DNA of 64,000 bases, from assembly GCA_023423895.1 (NCBI GenBank), contig JAFAER010000005.1:62001-126000 (forward strand), written 5' to 3'. A model generated the notes under the pieces. The model worked only from the letters and a program-made list of their open reading frames with translations. It was not told where the DNA came from and did not search any database. Below are positions 25,474 through 35,734 of the stretch, one piece after another. How positions within the stretch are numbered: position 1 is the first letter of the stretch; each line of letters opens with the position of its first letter. A program made the translations under genes and the position numbers. Source of the stretch: Pseudomonadota bacterium. Its GTDB lineage: Bacteria; Myxococcota_A; Polyangia; Polyangiales; Polyangiaceae.

Positions 25474-27762
25474 TCAGTTACTGAACCAGAATCGGGCGAC
25501 GTTGTAGGAGCCCTGGTTACCGGCGAACGTGAATCCGCCGACGACCCAGAAGTTGTTCTTCGTCACGAGGATCTCGTCCGGAGCCTCGGCGGTACCGCCA
25601 CCGAGGTTCGACCAGCTCGCTCCGTTCCACATCGCGACGTTCTCGACCTCGAAGCCCGTACCGTCATCGGCGACCGGGCCCGCTTGCGTCATCCCGCCGA
25701 CGACATAGAGCTCCTTGTTTCGGACCGAGAGGCTCGTGACTTCCCCGGGGCCGCCCCACCCGTCGTGCACGCCGGCGCCGAGAGGACTCCACGCGTTCCC
25801 GTCCCAAGACGCGAGGCTGTGGATTGCCGTGCTCCCCGAGAGCGCGAAGCCGCCGCCGATCGTGAGCTTCCCGTCGTAGAAGACGATCGATCGGACGGAG
25901 CCCATTCCCCACTCTCCTTCGACGCCCTCCCCGACCTGCGCCCAGCTCGTGCCGTTCCACACGGCGATGCTCTTGATCGGAGCATCACCCGAGGCGCCGA
26001 ACATGCCACCAGCGTAGAGCTTGCCACTCGCATCGAATGCCAGCGCGTAGACGCTGCCGTCGAAGCCGCTGCCGAGCGCGCTCCACTTCTGCCCGTCCCA
26101 CCTCGCGACACGGTTGGCGCCGACCCCACCGGCCTCGGTGAAGTCGCCTCCTGCGTAGAGGTGGCCGTCCGGGCCGAACACGATGGTGTTGACGGGCCCG
26201 TCGACCCCGCCGCCGACGCTCGCCCAGGTCGCTCCGTTCCACTGCGCGACGTACCGCACATTCGCGGGACCGCTCCGGGTGAACGCGCCGCCGGCATAGA
26301 CGATCGCGTCTTTGACCGCCAAGGTCGTCACCTGGCCGTCGAGGCCCGCGCCGAGAGGCGACCACGTTTCGTTCTCGAACCTGGCGACTCCCGAAGCCGC
26401 CACGTCGCCCCCGACCATCGCGAACGCACCGCCGACGTACATCTCTCCGTTCGGACCTTCGGCGAGGGCGCTCGCGCCGCCGTTGGTGCCGACCCGCTTG
26501 GCCTTCGGATCGTCGACGGGGTTCCACTGCATACCGTCCCACCGCGCGATGCCGACCGCGTTGCGGCCGCCGATGAGCGAGAAGTTCCCTCCGACGTAGA
26601 GCTCGCCGCCCTGATCCACCGTGAGCGCCTTGGCCGGAGGCTCGAGGAGCCCGTGACCACCGGACACGCCGAAGATGCCGTCGTTGAGCGTCGACCAGCG
26701 TCCCTGCGCGACGTCCCACATCGCGACGTGACTGACCTGCAGACCGCCGGCGAACCGGATGTCTCCGGCGACGTAGATCTTGTTGCCCGCGACCTCCATG
26801 TCCGTGACCAGTCCCGGTCCCACGCCTTCGAGCCCGCCGCCGATGAGGCTCCACGTCGAACCGTCCCAGCGTGCGATGCTGCCCGCATCGCCGGTCTCGT
26901 TGTCGAGCCTGAACTGTCCGCCGATGACGAGGTCACCGTCGTACTCGGTGATGTCGTTGACCCGCCAGACGTCCGCGTCCGGGCCGAACGCCTTCCGCTG
27001 CCACGAGCCACCCTCGAGGCACTGCACTCCGGGGCCTCCACCGAAGGAACTGAACTGTCCGCCGATGCAGACCTTCGTGCCGACGGCGCGCACGAGCTCC
27101 AGGCCTGCGGGGGCGCCTGGAACGTCGGACCAGGTCGTCCCCTGAAGCTTGGAGAGGTTCGTGACCGCTTGGAAGTCGACCTCGGAGAAGTAGTTCCATG
27201 CGACGTAAAGCGCGCCGTCCGGGGCGACGTCGATCGAGGTGACCTGGCCGTCGAACGATTTGACCTCGGTCCACACGGTCTTGTCCCACTTGAACAGCTT
27301 CGTACCGCCGTCGTCCCTGACCGTTCCGAAGAGCTCGCCGGTGGGCGTCGCGACCATCTTCTCGATCGCGCCAGTGAGGCCGGAGCTGATCGACAGCCAC
27401 TTGTCGCCGTTCCAGAGCGCAACGAACTTCGTCGGCGTCGAGCCTGCCTGCTCGAAGTTCCCCGCGAGCGCGATCTGCCGGTTCGCGATGCGTGCCATCG
27501 CGCTGATCTGCGGCCGGAGCCGGCCAGCAACGCCGGGCAGCGAGAAGCCCGGGTCCCATCCCGGCGCGTGGGGGCCTGCATCGGGAGACGGCGACGCGTC
27601 GGGCGTCGCGGCGTCGTCCCCTGGAGTCGGCTCCGCTCCGTCGGGCGTCACTCCACCGTCGGAGCTCGGCACGTCGTTCGCGTCGGATGACGAACACCCG
27701 GAAACCGCGACGAGGCTGAGCGACGCGGAGGACGCGAGGGCAAGCAGGAGATGAAGACGCAT
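25474..27762 (-). CDS. Beta-propeller lipoprotein with repeated 'GGxFxxxGG..N..RWDG..W' blades
   Basis: A 762-residue lipoprotein (lipobox VSGC at about residue 23) with a Pro/Asp/Ala linker to residue 70. The rest is about a dozen repeats of ~50 residues, each with the shape LYVGGNFSLIGG....GIARWDG..WNPL, resembling the Rax2/kelch-like propeller repeats of large surface proteins. The acidic linker and lipidation suggest outer-membrane anchoring. It is the second gene after an IgGFc-binding-like lipoprotein (27866-29650), 103 bp downstream on the same strand, echoing the propeller plus IgGFc composition of the two five-gene operons to the right. Confidence 0.85.
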   Translation of the reverse strand: MRLHLLLALASSASLSLVAVSGCSSSDANDVPSSDGGVTPDGAEPTPGDDAATPDASPSPDAGPHAPGWDPGFSLPGVAGRLRPQISAMARIANRQIALAGNFEQAGSTPTKFVALWNGDKWLSISSGLTGAIEKMVATPTGELFGTVRDDGGTKLFKWDKTVWTEVKSFDGQVTSIDVAPDGALYVAWNYFSEVDFQAVTNLSKLQGTTWSDVPGAPAGLELVRAVGTKVCIGGQFSSFGGGPGVQCLEGGSWQRKAFGPDADVWRVNDITEYDGDLVIGGQFRLDNETGDAGSIARWDGSTWSLIGGGLEGVGPGLVTDMEVAGNKIYVAGDIRFAGGLQVSHVAMWDVAQGRWSTLNDGIFGVSGGHGLLEPPAKALTVDQGGELYVGGNFSLIGGRNAVGIARWDGMQWNPVDDPKAKRVGTNGGASALAEGPNGEMYVGGAFAMVGGDVAASGVARFENETWSPLGAGLDGQVTTLAVKDAIVYAGGAFTRSGPANVRYVAQWNGATWASVGGGVDGPVNTIVFGPDGHLYAGGDFTEAGGVGANRVARWDGQKWSALGSGFDGSVYALAFDASGKLYAGGMFGASGDAPIKSIAVWNGTSWAQVGEGVEGEWGMGSVRSIVFYDGKLTIGGGFALSGSTAIHSLASWDGNAWSPLGAGVHDGWGGPGEVTSLSVRNKELYVVGGMTQAGPVADDGTGFEVENVAMWNGASWSNLGGGTAEAPDEILVTKNNFWVVGGFTFAGNQGSYNVARFWFSN

Positions 27763-27865
27763 GTTCGGGAGACCTCCGAGTACGAATACGAGGACGAAGT
27801 CGATGACGAGCTCGACGGCGCACGCAGACGCCGCGCGAGCCTGGGTGAAGAAAGGAGAGCGGGCG

Positions 27866-29650
27866 CTACTTGACGACGGCTGGGCCGGCGATGACGTCGT
27901 TGACGTTCAGCACGCGTTCGCCGGCGGGATAGGCGTAGCTGACGTTGCAGGTGAAGCTCGGGTCGTGGATCGACTGGCAACTGCCGTTCGACGTCTCCGG
28001 TGTTCCCCAGCCCCAGACCGTGACGCCGAAGGGGACCTTCGACGTCATCTTCTGCACGCCGTTGTCACACTCCCCTTGTGCCTCGAAGTCGTGGCGGACG
28101 AGATCCGTCCGCGTGATCTCGTAGTCCGGACCGAGCGGAGTCCAGCCATCGAGCGTGCCGTAACAGTCGAGCGTGACGTCCTCGAAGGTGCCTGCCTCCG
28201 TTCGCTTGCGAACGACGAGCAGATTCGTCTCCGGATACGTCGGGTCGGTGAAGAAGAGATACTTGTCGAGCCACTGCGGCGGCGGCACCACGCGCACGAA
28301 GTCGGGATCGCCGTATTCGTCGAAGGCCCCTCCTCCGGTCATGTACCCGAAGAGCATGAAGGGGTGTTTCGCGTCCTGGCTCTTCACGACGAAGGGCCCG
28401 TCGGTCTCGAGCTCCGCAAAACTTCCGAGCTCCAGCGCGGTGGGCGCGCTCGCAACGGGAGGATCGAACGTCAACGTCGTGCCGTCGGCCGCGCCCACCA
28501 ATCGCCAGAGGTACTTCTCCGGCTTGTTGGTCTGTCGCGCGCGATGGGGAACCGCGACGTATTCGTTGCCGAGCGCCTGGACCGGAGCGATCTGCTGCTC
28601 TGCGTGGTCGCAGTACTCGACGTCGACCGGCACGTTCATGCACTGATGCCCGCCGAAGAGTCCGAACCTCTTGTCCGAGATGAGGGGGCTTCCGGTGAGC
28701 TCCTCGTTCTGGGTGAGCTGGAGGAACTCGCCCTTCTGCAGCGTGTACGAGACGGGGACGCCGGCCGGGCCGCCCGGCAGGAGCCCCGGTGAACCCTTGA
28801 TGTCGACGCGCGGAGTGATCTGAACCGTCGTGTCGTCCTCGAAGGCGACGACGTTGAGCGACGGCGCCATGCCTGGGCCGGTCGCGGCATACGCGTTCAC
28901 GGCGACGTAGTTCGTACCCCACGCGCTCGTCGGGAGCAGCAGCGACGCGCCGGTCATGGCCGCGTGCCCGCCGCCGTACGGGAGCATCTGGAACGCGACG
29001 ACGGGCACATCGCTCTGGATGTGGAAGGCGTTGCCGATGCCGGACCCCTTCACGAACGCGCCTGTCGATCGTGGTGCCGGGACGGGGCACTCCACGCCAC
29101 CGACCCACCCGGACAGGAAGATGATCGCCACCTCGCCGGGCGCGAGGCCACGGACGGGATCATAGTCCGCGTACGTGAGCGAACGTCCCTGCCCGACGGG
29201 CAGCTTGGCGTACTTCGCCATGTCGATCGGCTCGTCTCTCAGACTGGCCGTGATGTGCGCGTTCGAGCTGAACGTGTTCGTGACGAACGACACGAAGCAG
29301 GCGCCGAGACCGTCCGGCGCGATGATGTCCATCGTCACCGCGTAGTAGTCGCAGCCGACCGACGACCTCTGCTCCTCGGCCTGCTTGCAGGCGTCGACGC
29401 AGCGGTCGTTCTCGCATTCCTCGGTCGGCCCGCACGCGACGAACGCGCCCGCCTCGTTGCAGCTGTCGATCAGGCCGCGCTTGTCCGGCGTGCACACCTT
29501 CGTACAGAAGCCGGGCTGACCAGGCAGAGCGCCGTCCGGCTCCGGGGGTGCGTCGATCGTGCCGAGCAGCTCGTTGCCGGCCGCGCAGGACGCCAGGAGG
29601 ACCATCAGGGTGACAGCCGCGAATCCCCCTAAAGACCGCGTTCTCGACAT
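27866..29650 (-). CDS. IgGFc-binding-like lipoprotein
   Basis: A 594-residue lipoprotein starting at ATG 29650, with lipobox LLASC at about residue 22. An early Cys-rich block (FCTKVCTPDKRGLIDSCN...VACGPTEECENDRC) is followed by the IgGFc-binding N-terminal-like region: NVVAFEDDTTVQITP, TLQKGEFLQLTQNEELTGS and GGHQCMNVP, then DPDFVRVVPPPQWLDKYLFF and PTYPETNLLVVRKR near the C-terminus. These blocks recur in the proteins at 2-484, 33932-35734 and 51279-53060. Probably a surface adhesin-like protein; ligand unknown. A 272-bp divergent gap separates it from the large cytoplasmic fusion gene at 29923; nothing else is seen in that gap. Confidence 0.88.
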   Translation of the reverse strand: MSRTRSLGGFAAVTLMVLLASCAAGNELLGTIDAPPEPDGALPGQPGFCTKVCTPDKRGLIDSCNEAGAFVACGPTEECENDRCVDACKQAEEQRSSVGCDYYAVTMDIIAPDGLGACFVSFVTNTFSSNAHITASLRDEPIDMAKYAKLPVGQGRSLTYADYDPVRGLAPGEVAIIFLSGWVGGVECPVPAPRSTGAFVKGSGIGNAFHIQSDVPVVAFQMLPYGGGHAAMTGASLLLPTSAWGTNYVAVNAYAATGPGMAPSLNVVAFEDDTTVQITPRVDIKGSPGLLPGGPAGVPVSYTLQKGEFLQLTQNEELTGSPLISDKRFGLFGGHQCMNVPVDVEYCDHAEQQIAPVQALGNEYVAVPHRARQTNKPEKYLWRLVGAADGTTLTFDPPVASAPTALELGSFAELETDGPFVVKSQDAKHPFMLFGYMTGGGAFDEYGDPDFVRVVPPPQWLDKYLFFTDPTYPETNLLVVRKRTEAGTFEDVTLDCYGTLDGWTPLGPDYEITRTDLVRHDFEAQGECDNGVQKMTSKVPFGVTVWGWGTPETSNGSCQSIHDPSFTCNVSYAYPAGERVLNVNDVIAGPAVVK

Positions 29651-29922
29651 TGCTTCTTGGATTTTCTGACCACCGGTGGCCGGCCCACGGGCCTCACGCC
29701 ATCGACGGAACGACATCCAGTGTGAGCGACCTCGAGAAATCGATCACGCGCTCCCGCCGAATTTCGTTCGAACCCACCACCGACAAAGCTGAGCTCCTGC
29801 CTCGGCCGCGCTTGTCCGCGAAGGCTGAGCTCCTCGCTTCCTTCCAACCAGCGCAGCGCGCGCCTTGATGCATTTGGGCTACAGCGTCACGGCGGCGTTC
29901 GTGGCACCCCTTCCGGAACACG

Positions 29923-32900
29923 ATGGACATCGAACGCGTCAGATCGCTTTGCGCACGAACCGACTGGGGAAGCCTCCAGCACGCGTACGGATTCGCGACG
30001 GACATCCCCTGGCTCCTCGAGGAGCTCGCGATGGGCGGCCCGGCCACGCGAAAGCGCGTGTTCTGGGAGCTCTGGGGCAACGTCTTCCACCAGGGTACGC
30101 GCTACAGCGCGAGCCCCGCGGCGCTCTCGGTCATCGTCGAGATGGCGACCGATCCGAGCTGCCCGGTCTCTTCCGAGCTCCTGAACCTGAGCGTCGGGCT
30201 CCTCCTCGGGTTCGAGGAACAGTTCATCGTGGACGGGTACGCGCCGCCGGCCGACGCGGCAGGTGGACTGTACGCGCAGCTGCAGAGCGCGTTCGACGCC
30301 AAGTGCCCTGCGTTCGTTCACTTGCTCGATGCCCCCGATGCGCCGACGCGCGCTGCCGCCGCGCGATGTCTCGGATGGGTCCGCGCGCCGGCGGCCGACG
30401 CGACGTCTGCGCTTCGCAGACACATTGCCGTCGAGACGAGCCCCGAGGTCCGCGCGACGTTGCTGTTCGCTCTCTCTCTCCTCGGAAGCGACGAAGACGC
30501 GATGACCACACTGAGCGACGAATCCCCGCTCGTGCGCGCCTTCGCCGGCCTCGCCATCGTCCGCCTTCGTCGCAACGAGGCATCCGCCGAAGCGAAGGCC
30601 GCCGCGCTCACCGCGACGACTTTGGATCTCGGGAATGCCGTTCCGTTCATGGCTGGTGAAGCAACCGAGCTCGCGAGCGCCGTCGTTCGATGCCTGGACG
30701 ACGAAGAGATGTTTCCCATCGTCGTCCAAGCGCTCTCGAAGGCGCTCCGCGCTGCAACCCCCTCGCAGGGGCTCGCGCTCGCCGAGCGTCTGATCGAAGC
30801 TGCCTTTCCGGATGGGCTCGAGGGCGAGGTGCCCTCCGATCTTCAAGTCGAAGCGCTTCGAGCTCTGGCCGAGACCGACGTTGCGTGGCTCATCGCCAAC
30901 ATCGAGGGAGAGCTCACGTCCGCGGGTCTCCCGCAGCGCCGAGAGGACATCGCCGAGCTCGCAGGTGTCGAGCTCGCCATCGAGCCAGGTCGAATGCGTC
31001 TGCTCGCTGCACGGGTCACCGAGGAGCACTTCCCCGACAAGGCACTCGAGAGCTACGAGCAGCTCGCTGCGGGCGACTACGCGCGCGATGCCTCGGTTTG
31101 GCGTGCGATCGCCCTGCTTCGGGAGAAGCTCGGAGGTGATGCCCTCGGGGCGTGGCATCGCGTGAGCGAGCTCGATCCCGACGCCAAGGACGCCCTGTGG
31201 GCGCTCGTCGCGGGCGACGAGCCCGGAGGCGCGCTCCAGCACCTCGAGCGCCTTCTCGCCCTCGGCGCGGATCGCGCAGACGTCGCTCTCGCGCGAGCGA
31301 GGCGGCTCCTGGATGGCGGACAGCTCGCAGCGGCCTCGGAGTCGCTCGAGGAAGCCGCGAGCTGCGCGCCGGCAAGCGCCGAAGTTCTCCTGACGCGTGG
31401 CGAGCTCGGCGAGGCGCGCGGCGACTTCGACGAGGCCGAGCGATCCTATCGGCGCGCCACCGAGCTCGCAGCGGACCGCGCGCACGTGTGGGCCAGCGCT
31501 GGTTCGCTCGCGCTGCGGCGCGGCAAGTTCGCTGACGCGATCGGCGCATTCGAACGAGCGATCGAGCTCGATCCGGATCTCGGCCCTGCCTATGCCGACC
31601 TCGCCTCGGCGTACCGCGGGGCAGCGCGCGAGGACGACGCCGTGCGCATCCTCGAGCGCGCCGCCGCGAACAAGTTGCTCCCGCGCGAGGCAGCGCAGGA
31701 GACTGCCGATACTCCCGCCGAGATCGTTCCGAGCGAGCTCGAGTCGGTCCCCCGTCCCGGGCCGAGCCCGTCCGGCCGCGTCGAGTGGCTCTCGCTCGAG
31801 GGCTCGAGACTGCGCTTCACGGGCGGGTTCGATCAAGTCGGAGCCCCGTCCGGCTGCTCGAGCCTCCTCACGATCGACGGCGACCGCACGATCCGGCAGC
31901 CGTGGCCCGTCCTGCGAGGCGGCTATACCCACACGGTCGTCGCAGACGGACACGACGGGTTCGTCGTCGGTGGTGAATGGTCACGGACCGGCGAACGCTC
32001 TGGAGGCGGCCTCGTTCGCATCTCCGGGAGCGGTGAGGTCGATCCTGTATGGCTCGAGCGCTTCTCCGGCGTGACGTGCCTGGGGCTGGCGCTCCAGGGT
32101 GACACCGTGTTCGCGGTGCTGAGGGGAGGAACCTACGGAAACATGGCGACGCTGGTCGCGATCGCTCTCGAGCGAGCCGAAGTCGTATGGCATCCGAAGA
32201 TCGACGGCGCCGTCACCGCGATCGCCATGGCTGAAGGCTTGCTCGTCGTGGGAGGATCGTTCTCGCGCGCGGATGGCGAAGCTCGCCTCGGCCTTGCCGC
32301 CTTCGATCCGACGACACGCAGGCTCCTCACCTTCACGCCCCCGGCGCTGGGGCGCGCGCCGGGCGCCATCGCGATCACACCGGCGCGCGTCTACGTCGGG
32401 TTCACGAGGAGTGCGCCGCGCGGCGGCGAGACGAGCGCCCTTCTGGCGTTCGACCGCGCGACCGGCGAGATCACGTGGCGCCCGGATCTCGGGCCCTTCC
32501 GCGCCGAGGTGCAGGCGCTGGCGATCCGCGAGCGCACGATCGTCGTCGGCGGCCGCTTCACGCTCGTCGAGGGCGCGCGGCGAAATGCTCTGTGTGCATT
32601 CTCGCTCGACGACCATCGTCTTCTCGACTGGGCGCCGGCGCCCGACGTCGATCCCGCCCCGCATCCGAACGCCGTCTTGGTCTGGGGCGCGCAGGTACGC
32701 ATGGTCCGCGCGGTCGGCGACGACTGGATCGTCGCAGGCGAGTTCGATTCGATGGGTGGAAGCGCCGCGCGCGGTCTCGCTCGCCTGGACGCTAGCGGTC
32801 GCGCGAAGCCGCTCGCCCTGCGCATGAACGGCCGCCTCACCGATTTCGCCTACGAGGGCGGCCGGTGCGCGCTCGTCGGCGCGTTCTCGATGGTGAACGA

Positions 32901-33852
32901 GCCGCCGGCCGACGGCGCTGCAGAGCTCGATCTCGAGAGCAGCCGCGTCGAAGCCTGGCGGCCGTCCGATCGGCACGTCTCGGCGGGCGCTCATGACGCA
33001 CGAGGTACGTGCACGCTGGAATCCGCCGAGGCCTATCCGCACGCGACGCGAATCGTCTATCGCGGCACGGACGGCGAGTGGGAGTCGTCGGCCAACGCGA
33101 ACGTCGCCAGAGCGTTGCTCGACGGCGATCGCCTCTGGCTCGCCGGCGCATTCACACGGGTCGGAGGAGCTCCGCGCCACTACCTCGCCTGCCTCGATCG
33201 AGCTACCGGAGCCCCGCTTCCGTTCCACGCCGATCTCGACAAGCCTGCATCGTGCATCGCACGTGTGGCCGACTCCCTCCTCGTCGGCGGCCAGTTTCAA
33301 CGCGTCGGCGGACGTCGCTCGGGCAGCCTCGTCTGTCTCGACGCTCGCGACGGAGCGCTGCAAGACGTCGCGTTCCGCACCAGCGGACGGGTGAACGATC
33401 TCGTCACCGGCGAGCGGCACATCGCAGCGTTCGGACGATTCACGACGGAGTCGGGCCCCCTGGCCCGCAATGCGCTCCTGCTCGATCGCGCGACGCTGGC
33501 GGCCACCGGTCTACCGCTCGCCCTTCGCGGGCTAGCGGGAGAGCCCACCGTCGACTCCGCCTTCTTTCACGGAGACCGCTTGATAGTCACCGGCGCGTTC
33601 ACCCACGTGAACGGCATCGAGCGCAGCGGCGTCGCGGAGATCGATCTCGAAGGGCGCATCACCGAGTGGGCACCGAAGCTCATCCCCGCCGGCACGAGCC
33701 CGGTCACCTCCTTCGCGGTCAACGAGCGCGTCATGGCCTTGGCAGGGAGCTTCTCCATCGCCGGTCTCGACCGGCCGATGGTCAATCTCGCCGTGTTCGA
33801 TCGACGCGCGCGACCGTCCGCGCCTGCGCCACTGGAATCACCAGCGCCCTGA
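29923..33852 (+). CDS. Giant HEAT-TPR-beta-propeller fusion protein (1309 aa)
   Basis: No signal peptide is present, so the protein is predicted to be cytoplasmic. Residues ~30-350 are helical HEAT-like repeats (APTRAAAARCLGWV, SPEVRATLLFALSLLGSDED). Residues ~380-600 are TPR units, including RGELGEARGDFDEAERSYRRA and ADAIGAFERAIELDPDLGPAYADL. A Pro-rich hinge near 620 leads into ~650 residues of propeller blades with the recurrent core VVGG.F......RLGLAAFD, the same blade type as in the exported propeller lipoprotein at 25474. A cytoplasmic scaffold with a propeller head is an unusual combination. It is divergent from the IgGFc-like gene at 27866 and convergent with 33932. Confidence 0.85.
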   Translation: MDIERVRSLCARTDWGSLQHAYGFATDIPWLLEELAMGGPATRKRVFWELWGNVFHQGTRYSASPAALSVIVEMATDPSCPVSSELLNLSVGLLLGFEEQFIVDGYAPPADAAGGLYAQLQSAFDAKCPAFVHLLDAPDAPTRAAAARCLGWVRAPAADATSALRRHIAVETSPEVRATLLFALSLLGSDEDAMTTLSDESPLVRAFAGLAIVRLRRNEASAEAKAAALTATTLDLGNAVPFMAGEATELASAVVRCLDDEEMFPIVVQALSKALRAATPSQGLALAERLIEAAFPDGLEGEVPSDLQVEALRALAETDVAWLIANIEGELTSAGLPQRREDIAELAGVELAIEPGRMRLLAARVTEEHFPDKALESYEQLAAGDYARDASVWRAIALLREKLGGDALGAWHRVSELDPDAKDALWALVAGDEPGGALQHLERLLALGADRADVALARARRLLDGGQLAAASESLEEAASCAPASAEVLLTRGELGEARGDFDEAERSYRRATELAADRAHVWASAGSLALRRGKFADAIGAFERAIELDPDLGPAYADLASAYRGAAREDDAVRILERAAANKLLPREAAQETADTPAEIVPSELESVPRPGPSPSGRVEWLSLEGSRLRFTGGFDQVGAPSGCSSLLTIDGDRTIRQPWPVLRGGYTHTVVADGHDGFVVGGEWSRTGERSGGGLVRISGSGEVDPVWLERFSGVTCLGLALQGDTVFAVLRGGTYGNMATLVAIALERAEVVWHPKIDGAVTAIAMAEGLLVVGGSFSRADGEARLGLAAFDPTTRRLLTFTPPALGRAPGAIAITPARVYVGFTRSAPRGGETSALLAFDRATGEITWRPDLGPFRAEVQALAIRERTIVVGGRFTLVEGARRNALCAFSLDDHRLLDWAPAPDVDPAPHPNAVLVWGAQVRMVRAVGDDWIVAGEFDSMGGSAARGLARLDASGRAKPLALRMNGRLTDFAYEGGRCALVGAFSMVNEPPADGAAELDLESSRVEAWRPSDRHVSAGAHDARGTCTLESAEAYPHATRIVYRGTDGEWESSANANVARALLDGDRLWLAGAFTRVGGAPRHYLACLDRATGAPLPFHADLDKPASCIARVADSLLVGGQFQRVGGRRSGSLVCLDARDGALQDVAFRTSGRVNDLVTGERHIAAFGRFTTESGPLARNALLLDRATLAATGLPLALRGLAGEPTVDSAFFHGDRLIVTGAFTHVNGIERSGVAEIDLEGRITEWAPKLIPAGTSPVTSFAVNERVMALAGSFSIAGLDRPMVNLAVFDRRARPSAPAPLESPAP

Positions 33853-33878
33853 ACTCGCTGTTCGGCGTTCCAGAGAAG

Positions 33879-33909
33879 GCGGGCGAGGGTCACTGGCGTC
33901 CTCGCCCGC
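33879..33909. terminator. Shared hairpin between convergent genes
   Basis: GCGGGCGAGG (33879-33888) pairs perfectly with CCTCGCCCGC (33900-33909) around an 11-nt loop, in the 79-bp gap between the stops of the fusion gene and the IgGFc-like gene. No T-run follows, but the position suits a bidirectional terminator. Confidence 0.65.
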
Positions 33910-33931
33910 TGCCAGGGATGCCGTACTTCGA

Positions 33932-35734
33932 TCAACGCACCGGTACCAGCGGTGTCGTCACGAGCTTGCGCTGAGCCGCGCCCCCGGGGGCGGCGTAGCT
34001 CGCGTAGAGGTCCCAGCCCCACATCGTCGCGGTGAACGGGCCGTCGCTTCGCATCCGATGGAGGCCGTTCTGGCAAATCTTGTCGCCGAACTTCTGGCCG
34101 GGCGCGCCGTCCCGCGCGAGGTCGACGCGGACGAACTCGTACTCGCCCCTCATGCCGATGGGCTGGAAGCCGGTCAGATTGCCGGCGCACTCCAGCCAGA
34201 CGTCTTTGAACTCCCCGCCGGACTTCGCGCGCACGACGACGAGCGACGTCTCGGCATAGGTTGGATCTGCGTAGAAGCTGTACGAGCTCAGGTACTGTCC
34301 CGCGGGCACGACGTTGACGAACTCGGGGTCTCCCATCCCTCCGTAGCCGGCGCCGGAGCCGCTGACCGGACCGTCGCCGCCGATCATGTTCGCGGCCAGG
34401 TAGATCGGATGTTCGGCATCTTGTGTGCGAACGACGAACGCGTCCCCGGTTCCCGAATAGAACGTCGCCATCTCGCCGGCGGACAGGGTCGTCGGAGCCC
34501 CCGGCGGAACGGCAGGATCGTAGTCGAGACGAGTACCATCACGCGCCGCGACGATCCGGTACGCCACCTCCTCGTGCTCGTTGCCGAGACGCGGGCGATA
34601 GCCGACGCCGACGTACTCCGAGCCCCACTGCTCGAACGCTGGAAGCTGCTGCGCGAGGATGTCACAAGCGCCGCCGCGCGCGGGGATGAACGCGCAGCTG
34701 TGCCCGCCGACGACGCTCGTCGGCTTGTTGGAGGTGACGATGCTCCCGGTGAGCTCCTCGATCTGCGCGAACTGCAGGATCTGCCCCTTGTCGAGCCGGT
34801 ACGTCATCGGCATGTCCGCCGGAGTGCCCTGGACGCCGTTCCCGCCGGCCACCGGGACCTTCGGGATGAGGGTCACCTCCGTGCCGTCCTCGGAGGCGAG
34901 GATCTGCGTGGCTGGGTAGCCTGCATTGCTCACCTCCCAGCCGTTCACGATGATGTTCTCCTTCGCCCACGTCGTGACGGGCGAGAGGAGCGTGGCCGAC
35001 GGAACGAGGCTCCTGGCACCACCGAACGGATACATCGCCGTGAGACCGGCGGGGGCGTTGGTCTTCAGATGGAACGCGGTGCCGATTCCAGTCCCGGCAG
35101 GGAGCGGTGACTCGAGGTACACCGCAGGCACGACTCCGATCGGACACGCAACGCGCTCGGGCTCCTCGCCAGGCCGAGGTCGGTCAGGGTCGCGGTCGGC
35201 CACGAAGAGGATCGTGCTCTCACCCGGCGCGATCGGCCCGGTGTGTTTGACGAGCTCCGCGCTGCCGGGCTCGGTGCGGTACATCGCGTTCGAGACGTCG
35301 AGGGGCCTGCCTTCGATGTCGAGCGAGACGTCGAGAGGGAGCGTCGACGTATTGACGATGAACGTCGCGTAACACGACTGGGCGAACGTGTGCGTGAATC
35401 GCGGCATCTGGAAGTAAAACTCGCAGCCGTTCGAGCTTCGGTCTTCCGCGGCGGCCGCACAGGGCTCCTGGCAACGGGCACCACCGCAAGCGAGCTCCGG
35501 CGGACACGTCTCGACGACGCTGCCGGTGCACGTGTCGACGATGCTGCGTCCGTCGATCGAGCACTGGAAGCCACAGGTCTGGCCATCGGTGCCGGAGCCA
35601 CCGTCGACGTCCTCTTCGAAGACCCGGCCGCCCTCGAACGAGCTCCTGCTGTCTCCGCAGGCGCCCGCGGCAACGAGGGACGCCCCTGCGCCCGCGAGGA
35701 GAAGGACGTGCTGCGGAATGCGTACACGCCTCAT
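33932..35734 (-). CDS. IgGFc-binding-like lipoprotein, last gene of operon A
   Basis: A 600-residue exported protein: signal peptide with hydrophobic core HVLLLAGAGASLVAAGAC, then an Asp/Gly linker and a Cys-rich block (CGFQCSIDGRSIVDTC...CGGARCQEPC). Signature blocks follow: LASEDGTEVTLIPKV, LDKGQILQFAQIEELTGS, GGHSCAFIP, DPEFVNVVPAGQY and YADPTYAETSLVVVRAK. Its ATG overlaps the stop of the RCC1-like gene by four bases (ATGA), so it is translationally coupled as the fifth and last gene of the operon. It is the closest relative of the truncated gene at the left edge of the window. Function unknown; adhesion or recognition is a guess from the family name. Confidence 0.9.
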   Translation of the reverse strand: MRRVRIPQHVLLLAGAGASLVAAGACGDSRSSFEGGRVFEEDVDGGSGTDGQTCGFQCSIDGRSIVDTCTGSVVETCPPELACGGARCQEPCAAAAEDRSSNGCEFYFQMPRFTHTFAQSCYATFIVNTSTLPLDVSLDIEGRPLDVSNAMYRTEPGSAELVKHTGPIAPGESTILFVADRDPDRPRPGEEPERVACPIGVVPAVYLESPLPAGTGIGTAFHLKTNAPAGLTAMYPFGGARSLVPSATLLSPVTTWAKENIIVNGWEVSNAGYPATQILASEDGTEVTLIPKVPVAGGNGVQGTPADMPMTYRLDKGQILQFAQIEELTGSIVTSNKPTSVVGGHSCAFIPARGGACDILAQQLPAFEQWGSEYVGVGYRPRLGNEHEEVAYRIVAARDGTRLDYDPAVPPGAPTTLSAGEMATFYSGTGDAFVVRTQDAEHPIYLAANMIGGDGPVSGSGAGYGGMGDPEFVNVVPAGQYLSSYSFYADPTYAETSLVVVRAKSGGEFKDVWLECAGNLTGFQPIGMRGEYEFVRVDLARDGAPGQKFGDKICQNGLHRMRSDGPFTATMWGWDLYASYAAPGGAAQRKLVTTPLVPVR

